From assembly GCF_040207125.1 (NCBI RefSeq), contig NZ_CP157940.1, positions 3,286,001 through 3,350,000 of the forward strand: a stretch of 64,000 nucleotides of DNA, given 5' to 3'. A program made the position numbers and the translations under genes. Below are positions 52,597 through 61,337 of the stretch, piece by piece. The stretch's first letter is position 1; each line of letters opens with the position of its first letter. Under the pieces are notes generated by a model. That model was not told where the DNA came from. It searched no databases and saw only the letters and a program-made list of their open reading frames with translations. Source of the DNA: Lacrimispora sp. BS-2 (GTDB lineage Bacteria > Bacillota > Clostridia > Lachnospirales > Lachnospiraceae).

Positions 52597-54054
52597 TCAG
52601 TCATCTTCCTCTGGAACCAACTCCGTAGTTTCTTCCTTAGGCGGCATCACATAAGAAAAAATAACAAAACAGATAAGTCCTGCAATCAGTCCGGGTATGA
52701 TTGGCTGGCTGAATTTGATCCCAAAGAGCACACCTGCAGAAATATGCTCAAGATACACAACAACGATAGTTCCTGCTATCAAAGAGGCAATGGTCCCTGC
52801 CGGTGATGCCTTTTTCCAGTAATGTCCCATGACATAGGGGAAGAAAGAGCCAGCCGCGCGAAGGGTAAAGCAGAACATGAGGATGGATACGATACTCTGG
52901 GTATTAAATAAAGCAATCAGCATGGAAGCCACACCGACCAGGCACATAACGATCTTTGTAACTCTCATGACAGACTGGCTGGAAGCGTTTGGCTTTAATA
53001 CTGCCTTGTAAATATCGTTGGAAAAGATCGACCCAGCCCCCAGTAAGTCGGAATCTGAGCTGGACATGGTGGCAGAAATAATGCCGGAGAATAAAAGTCC
53101 GCAGACAACGGCCGGCATGGTATTAATCGCCAGGATGGGAAGCGCATAGCGGGCTCCCACCTCTGCAAACTGATCAGAGCTGAATTTCCCCATATTCATT
53201 AATGCCAGTGTTATAATACCGAGAATTGTAGGAACAAAGGCATAGATGAAGTTAATAAGCGCTGCCAGCCAGGCTCCGCCTCTTGCCGCCTTCTCATCCT
53301 TTGCCGCATAAAAACGTGATACCGCCTCCTGCCCCACGGAGAATGTAGCGGTGTACATGATAATAAGGGAAAGAATCCCAAATAAATCATAGCCCTGGAA
53401 CATGCTTAAAGTCCCCTCCGGAATGTTAGCTGCCACATTGCTCCAGCCCCCTGCATACCGGAGCGCAAAAGGAACCGCTATGATCATACCGATAACGATC
53501 AGAAACACCTGGACAAAATCCGTTAAAGTAACGCTCCATAAGCCTCCCATAATGGAATAAACCGTTACCACCACCGCTACGATGATGACTGCCACCTGAT
53601 AATCAATACCAAGCATCGTGGACAAAATGACCGCCGAAGCAATGAACTGTCCTGCCGTAAGCCCGACCAGGGGAAGAAGCATAATAATAGCCGTGATAAT
53701 GCCGCAGGTCTTATTGTAACGTCTCCGGAAATATTCCGGCACGGTCTTGACCGTTGCCGCTCTGAACCTGGGAGCAACAAAGCTTAAAATGGAAAATGCA
53801 ATTCCCATAGTGATTATGTACCAGGCTGCGCTGAGTCCAAAGCCTGACATCCCGTTCTGCACTACTCCCAGGGAGCTTCCCCCTCCAATTTCCGTAGCCG
53901 CCAGCGTACCGGCCATAAGAAGCGGCCCCAGACGGCGGCCCGCCACCAGAAAATCCGTATTGGTGGAAATCTTGGTGGATGAATACCAGCCGATCCACAG
54001 CATCAGCAGCAGATAAATGATAACAATGCCAGTTACAACAATATTTGCTCCCAT
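52597..54054 (-). CDS. Sodium:solute symporter (SSS family)
   Basis: 485 residues from ATG 54054 (AGGAGGGG site); an upstream start at 54126 has no such site. About 13 helices with SSS features: DFLVAGRRLGPLLMAGTLAA, TEIGGGSSLGVVQNGMSGFG, QFIASAVILSTMLGIDYQVA and the Na+-site region SGIISATMSSSDSDLLGAGS. Sequence is of the pantothenate/proline-like branch; the substrate is uncertain. It is divergent from a LytTR response regulator 177 bases away, a plausible regulator. Ends with an acidic tail (TTELVPEEDD). Confidence 0.85.
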   Translation of the reverse strand: MGANIVVTGIVIIYLLLMLWIGWYSSTKISTNTDFLVAGRRLGPLLMAGTLAATEIGGGSSLGVVQNGMSGFGLSAAWYIITMGIAFSILSFVAPRFRAATVKTVPEYFRRRYNKTCGIITAIIMLLPLVGLTAGQFIASAVILSTMLGIDYQVAVIIVAVVVTVYSIMGGLWSVTLTDFVQVFLIVIGMIIAVPFALRYAGGWSNVAANIPEGTLSMFQGYDLFGILSLIIMYTATFSVGQEAVSRFYAAKDEKAARGGAWLAALINFIYAFVPTILGIITLALMNMGKFSSDQFAEVGARYALPILAINTMPAVVCGLLFSGIISATMSSSDSDLLGAGSIFSNDIYKAVLKPNASSQSVMRVTKIVMCLVGVASMLIALFNTQSIVSILMFCFTLRAAGSFFPYVMGHYWKKASPAGTIASLIAGTIVVVYLEHISAGVLFGIKFSQPIIPGLIAGLICFVIFSYVMPPKEETTELVPEEDD

Positions 54055-54177
54055 AAAAACCCCTCCTGTTTTTTGTAAAAAAATTCTTTTGTAACTCCAG
54101 TCTAACATAATCACCGTCCCTGTCACACAACCGATTCTGTCAATTTCCCACCAAATATGCAGATTCCCTCTCTTATC

Positions 54178-54206
54178 TTGACTTCTGCCATAAATCTAAA
54201 TACAAT
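54178..54206 (+). promoter_or_regulatory. Promoter of the LytTR/GHKL two-component operon
   Basis: TTGACT (54178-54183), 17-base spacer, TACAAT (54201-54206), 26 bases before the start codon. Confidence 0.7.
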
Positions 54207-54231
54207 GGAATGAGATCGGAGGGACTTTTCT

Positions 54232-54939
54232 ATGCTGAAGATTGCCATCTGTGACGACAGCAGGGAAGACAGAAAGAAAATTCTTGACTCTGTGTACGAC
54301 TACTATAAAAAGTATGATATGGATGCTCAGATTGATGATTTTGAAACTGCCGGAAAATTACTTTCCGCAGAAGAAGCCTATGACATCTATCTGCTGGATG
54401 TCATTATGCCTGACATGACCGGAATAGAAACCGCCAGGCAACTGCTTAAAAAGGCCGAAGCTCCTGTTATCATATTCATCACTTCATCCCTGGAATCCGC
54501 GGTAGACGGTTACAGGGTGAGCGCCGCAGGCTTCATCCTAAAGCCCTTAATCCAACAGGATTTTGAGGAAACCTTAAGACGGGTCATGGAACAACATTTC
54601 AAATCCAGGGAAGCCACTATTTCCATTGTACATAACCGGGTCCCCATGGAGCTAAAGCTAAGCCGGATCCTATATTTTGAAAACAGGCTGCACCGGGTCT
54701 ACATTGTCCTTAGAAACGGAGATATCCTTTCTATTCACCAAAAGCTTAATGAGCTTCAGGAAGAATTAAAGCCTCAAACCTGTTTTCTCCGGTGCCATCA
54801 AAGCTATATCGTAAATTTAAACTATGTGGAAGCCCTGGAACCCATGGGCTTTTTGATGATAAACGGGCAGACCGTTCCGGTTTCCCGCAATTTTTACAAA
54901 GAATGCAAGCATGCTTACTACCATTTTCAATTAAAGTGA
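54232..54939 (+). CDS. LytTR family response regulator
   Basis: 235 residues. Receiver domain (1-120) with IAICDDSREDRKK, phospho-acceptor Asp in YDIYLLDVIMPDMTGIE (about residue 57), and Lys in AAGFILKPLIQ. The LytTR DNA-binding domain (about 138-232) has SRILYFENRLHRVYIVLRNG, TCFLRCHQSYIVNLNYVEAL and NGQTVPVSRNFYKECKHAY. Such regulators bind direct repeats upstream of targets. It is cotranscribed with a GHKL kinase 7 bases downstream and is divergent from the SSS symporter. Confidence 0.92.
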   Translation: MLKIAICDDSREDRKKILDSVYDYYKKYDMDAQIDDFETAGKLLSAEEAYDIYLLDVIMPDMTGIETARQLLKKAEAPVIIFITSSLESAVDGYRVSAAGFILKPLIQQDFEETLRRVMEQHFKSREATISIVHNRVPMELKLSRILYFENRLHRVYIVLRNGDILSIHQKLNELQEELKPQTCFLRCHQSYIVNLNYVEALEPMGFLMINGQTVPVSRNFYKECKHAYYHFQLK

Positions 54940-54946
54940 GGCCGAC

Positions 54947-56260
54947 ATGAATGAAGCAGCATGTAACGTCGTATTAAATCTGATCAATCTTGCAGTCCGC
55001 ATGATGCCTATTTTCGTTTGTCTGGAACCAAAGAGAAAAAACAGGGAAAACATCGCGGCCATATCGGCATACCTCTGGGTCATTATGTTTTCCCTGGAAT
55101 CCCTGTTTCATATCAGGGAACCGGTTTTTCTCGTGATCCAGGGGATATTTTCCTGCCTCTTTTTTCTTCTGCTCCTCATATTTTTTAATGGGGAATTGAT
55201 GAAAAAGGTATTTCTCTACTTATCCGCCTGGCTTTTTGCAGTCCTGTCCATGTCATTAAACGAATTTGCCGCCTCAGTCCTTGGAAAATCCCTATTCCTT
55301 TCCTATGGCCAGATCTGTGTCATTGTCTCTCTCCTGTCTGCCTGCGGATTCTATATCTTTGTCCGCTGCTGGCTGAAAGAGATGACCAGCCAGCTGTTCA
55401 TTCAGTTATCCAAACGCTCCAACTTACTCCTGACCGCCTATCCGGCCATTTCACTGACCATTTCACTGTTTGGTACCTCCACCATATTTTCCAGAGAATC
55501 CCTGACAAAAAAAGGTTTTGAAGACGTTGTATTTTATCTGGCCTTCTGTACCATGATCCTGGTGCTTTATGTCATGATACTCTCCAGTACTCTGGAAGCT
55601 GTTTCAAGAAAAAAGACGGAAGAAGAGCTTTTGTTTGCAAGACAACTGATCGGAAAACAAAGGGAACATTATAATCAGATGCTGGAACATGCAGAGGAGC
55701 TTCGGATAATCCGCCACGATTTCAGGCACCACATCCACGCCCTTCTCAATATGGACAGGAACGAGCAGCGGAAATACCTCCTTGACTTAAATAAAGAACT
55801 GGATACCTCAAGGGAACAAAATTACTGTGAAAATCCTGCCGTCAACCAGATCCTTCAGGAATACGGCATCCGATGCCAGGAAAACCAGATAGAATTTGTG
55901 ACCGGCCTGGATATTTCCGCTCATATCCCTATTGATGACCTGACTCTTTGCATTATCATAGGAAACCTGATGGAGAATTCCATGGAAGCCTGTATGAAGC
56001 TTAGGGAGAACCGCTTTATCCATTTGCAGGCAAGATGGAGGCAGGATCACCTGATGATGCTGGCGGAAAATTCCTATAACGGTCACATCAAAGAACGCGG
56101 GGGAAAACTACTATCCAGCAAGCAGGATGGCGGCCTGGGACTTTTAAGCATCCGCAGGATATTAAACCGGCCCGGTGATGATTTTGACGTGTACTTTAAT
56201 GAAACTACCTTTACAGCTATGGTAAACATTATGGACCGTTCCAGGATTTCATTTGAATAG
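54947..56260 (+). CDS. GHKL-type sensor histidine kinase (AgrC-like)
   Basis: 437 residues. Six or seven hydrophobic segments fill the first 210 residues, without an obvious ligand domain. The dimerisation helix carries the phospho-His in RIIRHDFRHHIHALLN (about residue 265). The GHKL ATPase domain shows the N box LCIIIGNLMENSMEACMKLR and a GLGLLSIRRI G box. It belongs with the LytTR regulator upstream. The multi-helix sensor resembles kinases that detect peptides or membrane-soluble ligands; no peptide-precursor gene is visible. Confidence 0.88.
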   Translation: MNEAACNVVLNLINLAVRMMPIFVCLEPKRKNRENIAAISAYLWVIMFSLESLFHIREPVFLVIQGIFSCLFFLLLLIFFNGELMKKVFLYLSAWLFAVLSMSLNEFAASVLGKSLFLSYGQICVIVSLLSACGFYIFVRCWLKEMTSQLFIQLSKRSNLLLTAYPAISLTISLFGTSTIFSRESLTKKGFEDVVFYLAFCTMILVLYVMILSSTLEAVSRKKTEEELLFARQLIGKQREHYNQMLEHAEELRIIRHDFRHHIHALLNMDRNEQRKYLLDLNKELDTSREQNYCENPAVNQILQEYGIRCQENQIEFVTGLDISAHIPIDDLTLCIIIGNLMENSMEACMKLRENRFIHLQARWRQDHLMMLAENSYNGHIKERGGKLLSSKQDGGLGLLSIRRILNRPGDDFDVYFNETTFTAMVNIMDRSRISFE

Positions 56261-56371
56261 TCATAATCCTGAAATTCATCTGTAATACTATCACCAACTG
56301 GTAATAAACCCGGATTCTGTAAATGAATCATATATAGAAACTTTCTATTAATGTACATTATCTATAGCATA

Positions 56372-56425
56372 TTTCAATTTGACTATTTTATATGGCTACG
56401 GCATAATAAAATAGTCAAATTGAAA
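56372..56425. repeat. Perfect 20-bp inverted repeat upstream of the MetNIQ-type operon
   Basis: Arms TTTCAATTTGACTATTTTAT (56372-56391) and its exact reverse complement (56406-56425) are separated by 14 bases. It ends 48 bases before the transporter start codon and contains TTGACTATTTTAT-type elements, so promoter and operator functions may overlap. No S-box, T-box or other riboswitch was recognised here. Confidence 0.75.
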
Positions 56426-56472
56426 CAGCAGTCTGATACATAATAATCGACATCAACAGATTAGGTGCAGCC

Positions 56473-57435
56473 GTGATTGAAATAAAAAACATAAGTAAGA
56501 CCTTTGGAAACCTGCAAGTTTTAAAAAATATCAGCCTGACCATAGAAGATGGAGAGGCATATGGGCTTGTAGGGCCAAGCGGAGTTGGAAAATCTACACT
56601 TTTAAATTGTCTTGCCGGACTGGATTTTTATGAGTCCGGATCTATTATTGTGGACGGCGTGTGCCTCGAATCCCTGGGAGAGAAGGAGGCAAGGCTTTTC
56701 CGTAAAAATATGGGAATGATTTTTCAGAACTTTTCTCTGGTAAACAGAAAAAATGTATACCAAAACATTGCTCTCCCCATGGAATGCTGGAAAATTCCAA
56801 GATCTGATATCAAAAAAAGGGTCTATGAGCTGGCAGAGATGGTAGGGTTGCAGGACAAGCTAAAGACCAGGCCTTCCGAGTTAAGCGGCGGACAAAAGCA
56901 GAGAGTCGCCATTGCCCGGGCTCTGACCATGAATCCCAAATACATACTTTCCGATGAAAGTACCTCCTCCCTGGACCCCAGCATCACCGCCTCTATTTTA
57001 AATCTCCTGGATAAAATACGAAAAGAAACGGGCATCACCCTTATCATGGTTACCCATGAAATGCCGGTGGTGCAGCAGTTTTGCAGTAAAATGACAATTA
57101 TGGAAGCCGGAAAAGCAGTTGTCTCCGGAAATGTAAGAGAGCTTTTCTTCCAAAAGCCTCCTGCTCTGCAAAAGCTTCTTGGGATGAAGGAAGGAGAAAT
57201 GATTCCCGGATCAGGGGTCAATCTCATATTTGAGCTTTCCTTTGATTCTCTGCTATGGGAGCTTGGAAAATTGCTGGAAAGACCTTATACCATGGTAAAT
57301 TCAGACTTTTTTGAATTTCAGAACCAGAAACATGGCAATGTAACTATAAATATAAATGCAGAGGATTTGCCCGCTTGTGAGAACTATCTCCAATCTCGCG
57401 GCGTCGTTTACAGAACCGAGAGGAGGTCACTTTGA
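56473..57435 (+). CDS. metN: MetN-type ABC transporter ATP-binding protein
   Basis: 320 residues from GTG 56473 (AGGTG site). ABC core: Walker A LVGPSGVGKSTLLNCLAGLD, QNFSLVNRKNVYQNIALPME, signature SELSGGQKQRVAIARALTMN and Walker B KYILSDESTSSLDPS. The last 80 residues (VNLIFELSFDSLLWELGKLL, GNVTININAEDLPACENYLQ) look like the NIL domain that gives MetN feedback inhibition by its substrate. Its stop overlaps the metI start. Methionine is the usual substrate, but this operon has no methionine riboswitch, so another amino acid or related compound is possible. Confidence 0.87.
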   Translation: MIEIKNISKTFGNLQVLKNISLTIEDGEAYGLVGPSGVGKSTLLNCLAGLDFYESGSIIVDGVCLESLGEKEARLFRKNMGMIFQNFSLVNRKNVYQNIALPMECWKIPRSDIKKRVYELAEMVGLQDKLKTRPSELSGGQKQRVAIARALTMNPKYILSDESTSSLDPSITASILNLLDKIRKETGITLIMVTHEMPVVQQFCSKMTIMEAGKAVVSGNVRELFFQKPPALQKLLGMKEGEMIPGSGVNLIFELSFDSLLWELGKLLERPYTMVNSDFFEFQNQKHGNVTININAEDLPACENYLQSRGVVYRTERRSL

Positions 57436-58118
57436 TGAACACCATATCACAATGGCTGGAAAGATCCTATTTACTGCAATATTTACCTACGGTAATCCTA
57501 CCGGCTATCCTGGCTACCCTTCAGATGGTTTTTGTCTCTGCCATTTTATCCATTTTTTTCGGCATGATCCTGGGTATCATTCTCTTTATTACAGACAAAG
57601 ACGGGCTTTCTCCTAATCGGACAGTGAATTATGTCCTTGGAAAGATAACGGATATTATCCGGTCATTTCCCACCATGATATTGATTGTTGCCATTGGTCC
57701 ATTGACCAGACTGGTGCTTGGAACAAGAATCGGAGCGGAAGCTGCCATATTTGCAATTACCATCGGCTGTACGCCCTTTGCAACCAGAATGACGGAGAAT
57801 TCCCTCCAGACAGTGGATCCTCAGCTCATAAAAGCGGCCAAGGCCTTTGGCGCTTCCAAGCCTCAGATTATATACAAAATCATGTTAGTAGAGGCATTGC
57901 CAAGCCTTGTATCCAATTTCACCATTATGATGATCAACATGCTGAATATGACAGCCATGGCAGGAGCCGTGGGAGCCGGCGGTCTTGGGGCTGTCGCCCT
58001 GACATACGGGTACCAGCGGTTTGACTATGCAATTATGTATTTTGTAGTTATCATTCTTATTTTGTTCGTTCTTCTGATCCAGGGATTAGGAAAAATGATA
58101 TATAACAAGCTGAATTAG
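57432..58118 (+). CDS. metI: MetI-type ABC transporter permease
   Basis: 228 residues, five helices. The MetI pattern is visible: ILPAILATLQMVFVSAILSI, DIIRSFPTMILIVAIGPLTR, the EAA loop QLIKAAKAFGASKPQIIYKI and AGAVGAGGLGAVALTYGYQR. It forms the homodimeric channel with MetN. ATG lies within the last codons of metN (4-base overlap), and the binding-protein gene follows 14 bases later. Confidence 0.9.
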   Translation: MMNTISQWLERSYLLQYLPTVILPAILATLQMVFVSAILSIFFGMILGIILFITDKDGLSPNRTVNYVLGKITDIIRSFPTMILIVAIGPLTRLVLGTRIGAEAAIFAITIGCTPFATRMTENSLQTVDPQLIKAAKAFGASKPQIIYKIMLVEALPSLVSNFTIMMINMLNMTAMAGAVGAGGLGAVALTYGYQRFDYAIMYFVVIILILFVLLIQGLGKMIYNKLN

Positions 58119-58132
58119 CAAAGGAGAAAATA

Positions 58133-58999
58133 ATGAAAAAAAGAACTTTATTTTTAGCTTTAACTGCCATGCTGGCAATCGCAGGCACAGTAGGATGCGG
58201 AAAAAATGATCTCCCGCCGAAAGCGGAAGAAACCACCCAAAGCGTAGAAAACCCAAAAGAGGCTTCCAAAAAAATTGTAATTGGCGGAACCTCTATATCC
58301 AAGGTTTACTACGATGCCATTAAAGATATCTTCGAAGCAAAAGGTTACGAAACAGAATTCAAAACCTTTGATTCCAACCCAGTGGTTCTGGAAGCATGTG
58401 CAAGCGGAGAGACGGACATGGCTTTGGGACAGCACAAAAAATTTGTTATGAGCTACAATAAAAATAACAATGCAAATCTTGACATGGCAAAACCATACGC
58501 CATGTATACAGGAATCGGCCTGTACTCTGAAAAACATTCCTCAACCGCAGAATTCCCTGACGGTGCAAGAATTGCAGTGATGAACGACGCCATGAATGAA
58601 GACATTGCCCTTCGGATTCTGGAAAGCCAGGGTCTGATCAAATTGAATGCGGACCAGAAGCAGGCAACCGTCGCCGACATCGTGGAAAACCCAAAAAAAT
58701 TTGAAATCATTGAGATGGATCAGGGACAGACAGTGACCACTTTATCTGACGTAGACGGTGCATGTGTTTTCTTTACCCATATGGCTGCAGCAGGGAAGGA
58801 TGCATCTTCTTATATTGCAAGAGATACTTCCATGATCAATTATCCCATGGGTGTCATTGTCCGGAAAGAGGAGGTGGATTCCGACTGGGCGGCTGCCTTT
58901 GCAGAGTGCTTTAAGGACCAGGCCGTTCAGGAAAAGATAAACAAGGCATTTCCAAATGTATTTGAATTCTATACAAGCGACGATCAGGTAAAGGAATAA
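58133..58999 (+). CDS. metQ: MetQ/NlpA-family substrate-binding lipoprotein
   Basis: 288 residues. Lipoprotein signal with GTVGC lipobox (Cys about 23). The NlpA fold follows: KIVIGGTSISKVYYDAIKDI, DSNPVVLEACASGETDMALG, and the segments GARIAVMNDAMNEDIALRIL, ESQGLIKLN typical of MetQ. Some pocket residues differ from classical MetQ (for example ACASGETDMALGQHKKF in place of ALKAGDIDANFFQH-like sequence), so the ligand may not be methionine. Its stop overlaps the following start by one base. Confidence 0.85.
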   Translation: MKKRTLFLALTAMLAIAGTVGCGKNDLPPKAEETTQSVENPKEASKKIVIGGTSISKVYYDAIKDIFEAKGYETEFKTFDSNPVVLEACASGETDMALGQHKKFVMSYNKNNNANLDMAKPYAMYTGIGLYSEKHSSTAEFPDGARIAVMNDAMNEDIALRILESQGLIKLNADQKQATVADIVENPKKFEIIEMDQGQTVTTLSDVDGACVFFTHMAAAGKDASSYIARDTSMINYPMGVIVRKEEVDSDWAAAFAECFKDQAVQEKINKAFPNVFEFYTSDDQVKE

Positions 59000-59778
59000 T
59001 GGCTGACCATTGGAAAGAAGATGTTTCAAAATTATATGCTTCTCTTGACCTTGCCCGTAAGGCCGTAGGAGTAAAGCTGATTGAAACAGAAGCCGAATTT
59101 CAAAGCGTGGAAGCGGTATTTCCTCAAAAGCCCATCCGTTACTGTCAGATGGTAAAAGGAGCCAGCGCAGGGCACAGCATTAAGGCCAATGCAAGTTCTT
59201 TCTCCTGCCAGAGCGGCCCAAGAGTCCTTGGAATCAACTGTGCCGATGAAAAGAACGCTCACGGAGAAAACTGGGCCAGATTAGGCCTTTACTCCAGCCT
59301 GGAATTAAGCGCACAGGTACGGGCAGGGCTTTCCTACTCCCAACAGCCGATGCACGGAGTGTTGGTACAGCCTTTAGAAAAGTATGAGGCCCCGCCGGAT
59401 GTGGTCGTGATCGTGGCCAATCCCTACAGCATCATGAGAATCACCCAGGGATACGCTTATTCTTATGGGATGCCTGGGAACATCAATATGCTGGGCAATC
59501 AGGCCGTCTGCCTGGAATGCTCCGCAAGGCCATATGTGACCCAGGACATGAACATTTCCCTGTTATGCATCGGTACACGGCATCTGGCCGGTTGGGGAAA
59601 GGATGAGATGGCTGCCGGAATCCCTGTATCAAGATTTTCCAAGGTAGTTGACGGGATTTATCAGACCATTAACATCATGGAAGACGATGAAAGCAAAAAG
59701 AAGATTGCAAAGAATTTTGCGGAATGCAAAATTCCACTTGATATGAAATATCAGTATAATTACTATAAGGATTGTTAA
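58999..59778 (+). CDS. DUF169 domain protein
   Basis: 259 residues. The DUF169 features are GVKLIETEAEFQSVEAVFPQ, KPIRYCQMVKGASAGHSIKA, conserved cysteines in SSFSCQSGPRVLGINC and CLECSARPYVTQDMNISLLC, and VVVIVANPYSIMRITQGYAY. The biochemical function is unknown to me. It is the last gene of the MetNIQ-type operon, overlapping metQ by one base, which ties it to the metabolism of whatever that transporter imports. Multiple cysteines suggest metal or redox cofactor binding. Confidence 0.85.
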   Translation: MADHWKEDVSKLYASLDLARKAVGVKLIETEAEFQSVEAVFPQKPIRYCQMVKGASAGHSIKANASSFSCQSGPRVLGINCADEKNAHGENWARLGLYSSLELSAQVRAGLSYSQQPMHGVLVQPLEKYEAPPDVVVIVANPYSIMRITQGYAYSYGMPGNINMLGNQAVCLECSARPYVTQDMNISLLCIGTRHLAGWGKDEMAAGIPVSRFSKVVDGIYQTINIMEDDESKKKIAKNFAECKIPLDMKYQYNYYKDC

Positions 59779-59801
59779 GACAGGTTTAGATCTTGCAAAA
59801 A

Positions 59802-59846
59802 ACAAGCATGAAAATCACCAGGAAAACCGGTATTTTTCATGCTTGT
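59802..59846 (+). terminator. Terminator of the MetNIQ-DUF169 operon
   Basis: ACAAGCATGAAAA / TTTTCATGCTTGT, 13-bp perfect stem with 19-base loop, then TTTTATTTCC. Confidence 0.85.
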
Positions 59847-59974
59847 TTTATTTCCTGGCTTTTATCTCGAAAGAGGTATATCAAATAATCTGTACTGTAT
59901 CATACAGTCTATTTGACATACCCTTTTTGCTTAAACATGAGTATTCAGATCGCTTCAGGATATTTTTTACTATT

Positions 59975-60235
59975 TTACTCAGTCTTTTGTCTTCTCACTG
60001 CATTTACAATCCATAATAAAATAACGGAACCAACAATAGAGACGATCAAGCTCCAGACATTAAATCCGGTAATGCCGGTTCCTCCAAGAAGGTTCATTAA
60101 AAACCCGCCTATTAAACCGCCGATGATCCCTACCACGATATTGGCGCCAGCGCCCATACTTTCATTATTACCAGTGAACATACTGGCAATCCAACCGGCA
60201 AGAGCACCAATAATAATCCAACTTATAATTCCCAT
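59975..60235 (-). CDS. GlsB/YeaQ/YmgE family stress-response membrane protein
   Basis: 86 residues: MGIISWIIIGALAGWIASMF, IVVGIIGGLIGGFLMNLLGG, IVSIVGSVILLWIVNAVRRQ. Three glycine-rich helices and a basic end are characteristic of the transglycosylase-associated/GlsB family, small integral membrane proteins induced by envelope or acid stress. Role at the molecular level is unknown. Monocistronic, with AGAGAGG site. Confidence 0.88.
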   Translation of the reverse strand: MGIISWIIIGALAGWIASMFTGNNESMGAGANIVVGIIGGLIGGFLMNLLGGTGITGFNVWSLIVSIVGSVILLWIVNAVRRQKTE

Positions 60236-60458
60236 CGTTTATTACCTCTCTTTAAAAGAATTATTTATAATGAAATTCATCATTATTTGTGTAAAAACCT
60301 GTTAGTCAATCAATTCAAAAAACAAATCATTTTGAATTATTATAAAACCAAATAAGCATCCTCGTAAGACATACGGGACACCATGTATAAGTTTTTGTCC
60401 TCACCAGGTATTTATAGTTAGTTTGTACCATAATTGTATTTTTTATACACAGCAAAAA
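60236..60458. other. Intergenic region
   Basis: AT-rich sequence between the GlsB-like gene and the lipoprotein terminator. No open frame, RNA or repeat recognised. Confidence 0.5.
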
Positions 60459-60482
60459 AAAGGTACTGTTTCCAGCACCTTT
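60459..60482 (-). terminator. Terminator after the lipoprotein gene
   Basis: On the minus strand AAAGGTGCTG / CAGTACCTTT (one G-U or mismatch) followed by TTTTT. Confidence 0.75.
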
Positions 60483-60513
60483 TGGATAATAAAAGAACAC
60501 ATGATCTCATTAT

Positions 60514-61266
60514 CTACTCTTGACTAAGATTTATTCCCATGATTCCTGCCTGCACTTCATTAATCCTGTCATTGGCAATAATTGCTTTCCCCTTTACACC
60601 CTCCAGACTATTTATTATCTCTCCATCCGGTACATTGGAGTAAGCACCATTATTAAACTTCAATACAGAATACTGAGCCTTGTTTTCGTAATAATACGGA
60701 ACAATTAATTCATGATATCCATTTTCTAACTTATCACTGACAATGATTGGTTCGTTGATTAATGTAAATTCCTGGACAACGTGCAGCTTTCCACCATTTT
60801 CAGATAACAGCAATGCACTGCTTCCACCGGAGCCGCTGGTATAAGGACCTGTTACCATTACAAATATTTCATCCTTACCATCATCATTTAAATCAATATA
60901 GTTATAAAAATAATTTGTCGTTTCATAATATTCCTCCGGTACCTCCATGTCTTCAATGATCAGATCTCTTAGTTCTTTCAACGGTTTTGACTCCGCCTTC
61001 ATGCCTGATATGCCTTCCGGTAACTTTAACATTGGCACTTCATCGGTTCCGCTGGTATTGGCAGCCGATGTTTCTTTAGAGCCAGTATTTTCAGAATATG
61101 TACTTTCTGACTGGGCCGGCTCTTTCTGGGTTACTTCCTCTGTTATTTCTGCAGACCCAGTATCCTTTTGCGTGCTTAATGCTCTATTTCCGCAAGCACT
61201 TATGGACAGTGTTACTGTAATTGCAAGGCTTCCTAATAGCAGCATCCCGTATTTTTTGTTTTTCAT
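60514..61266 (-). CDS. Hypothetical lipoprotein
   Basis: 250 residues from ATG 61266 (GGAGGATATT site). Signal MKNKKYGMLLLGSLAITVTL with lipobox SAC, a low-complexity Ser/Thr/Glu linker (about 26-75), then a domain with YNYIDLNDDGKDEIFVMVTG. That DLNDDGKDEI segment is like the calcium-binding loop of FG-GAP/VCBS-type repeats seen in many clostridial lipoproteins. Probably exposed at the outer membrane face; ligand unknown. It is downstream of a two-component operon on the same strand but has its own terminator. Confidence 0.75.
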   Translation of the reverse strand: MKNKKYGMLLLGSLAITVTLSISACGNRALSTQKDTGSAEITEEVTQKEPAQSESTYSENTGSKETSAANTSGTDEVPMLKLPEGISGMKAESKPLKELRDLIIEDMEVPEEYYETTNYFYNYIDLNDDGKDEIFVMVTGPYTSGSGGSSALLLSENGGKLHVVQEFTLINEPIIVSDKLENGYHELIVPYYYENKAQYSVLKFNNGAYSNVPDGEIINSLEGVKGKAIIANDRINEVQAGIMGINLSQE

Positions 61267-61337
61267 CTGAATATCCTCCATTTGTTTTTAGGTTATACTG
61301 TATTCTCACAAATAAATGTAACAAACTTGTATTATGC

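Noticed and set aside
56261..56472. SAM riboswitch or T-box before the MetNIQ-type operon
   Set aside because: No S-box core motifs or T-box sequence (TGGNACCGCG) are visible; only the 20-bp palindrome is.
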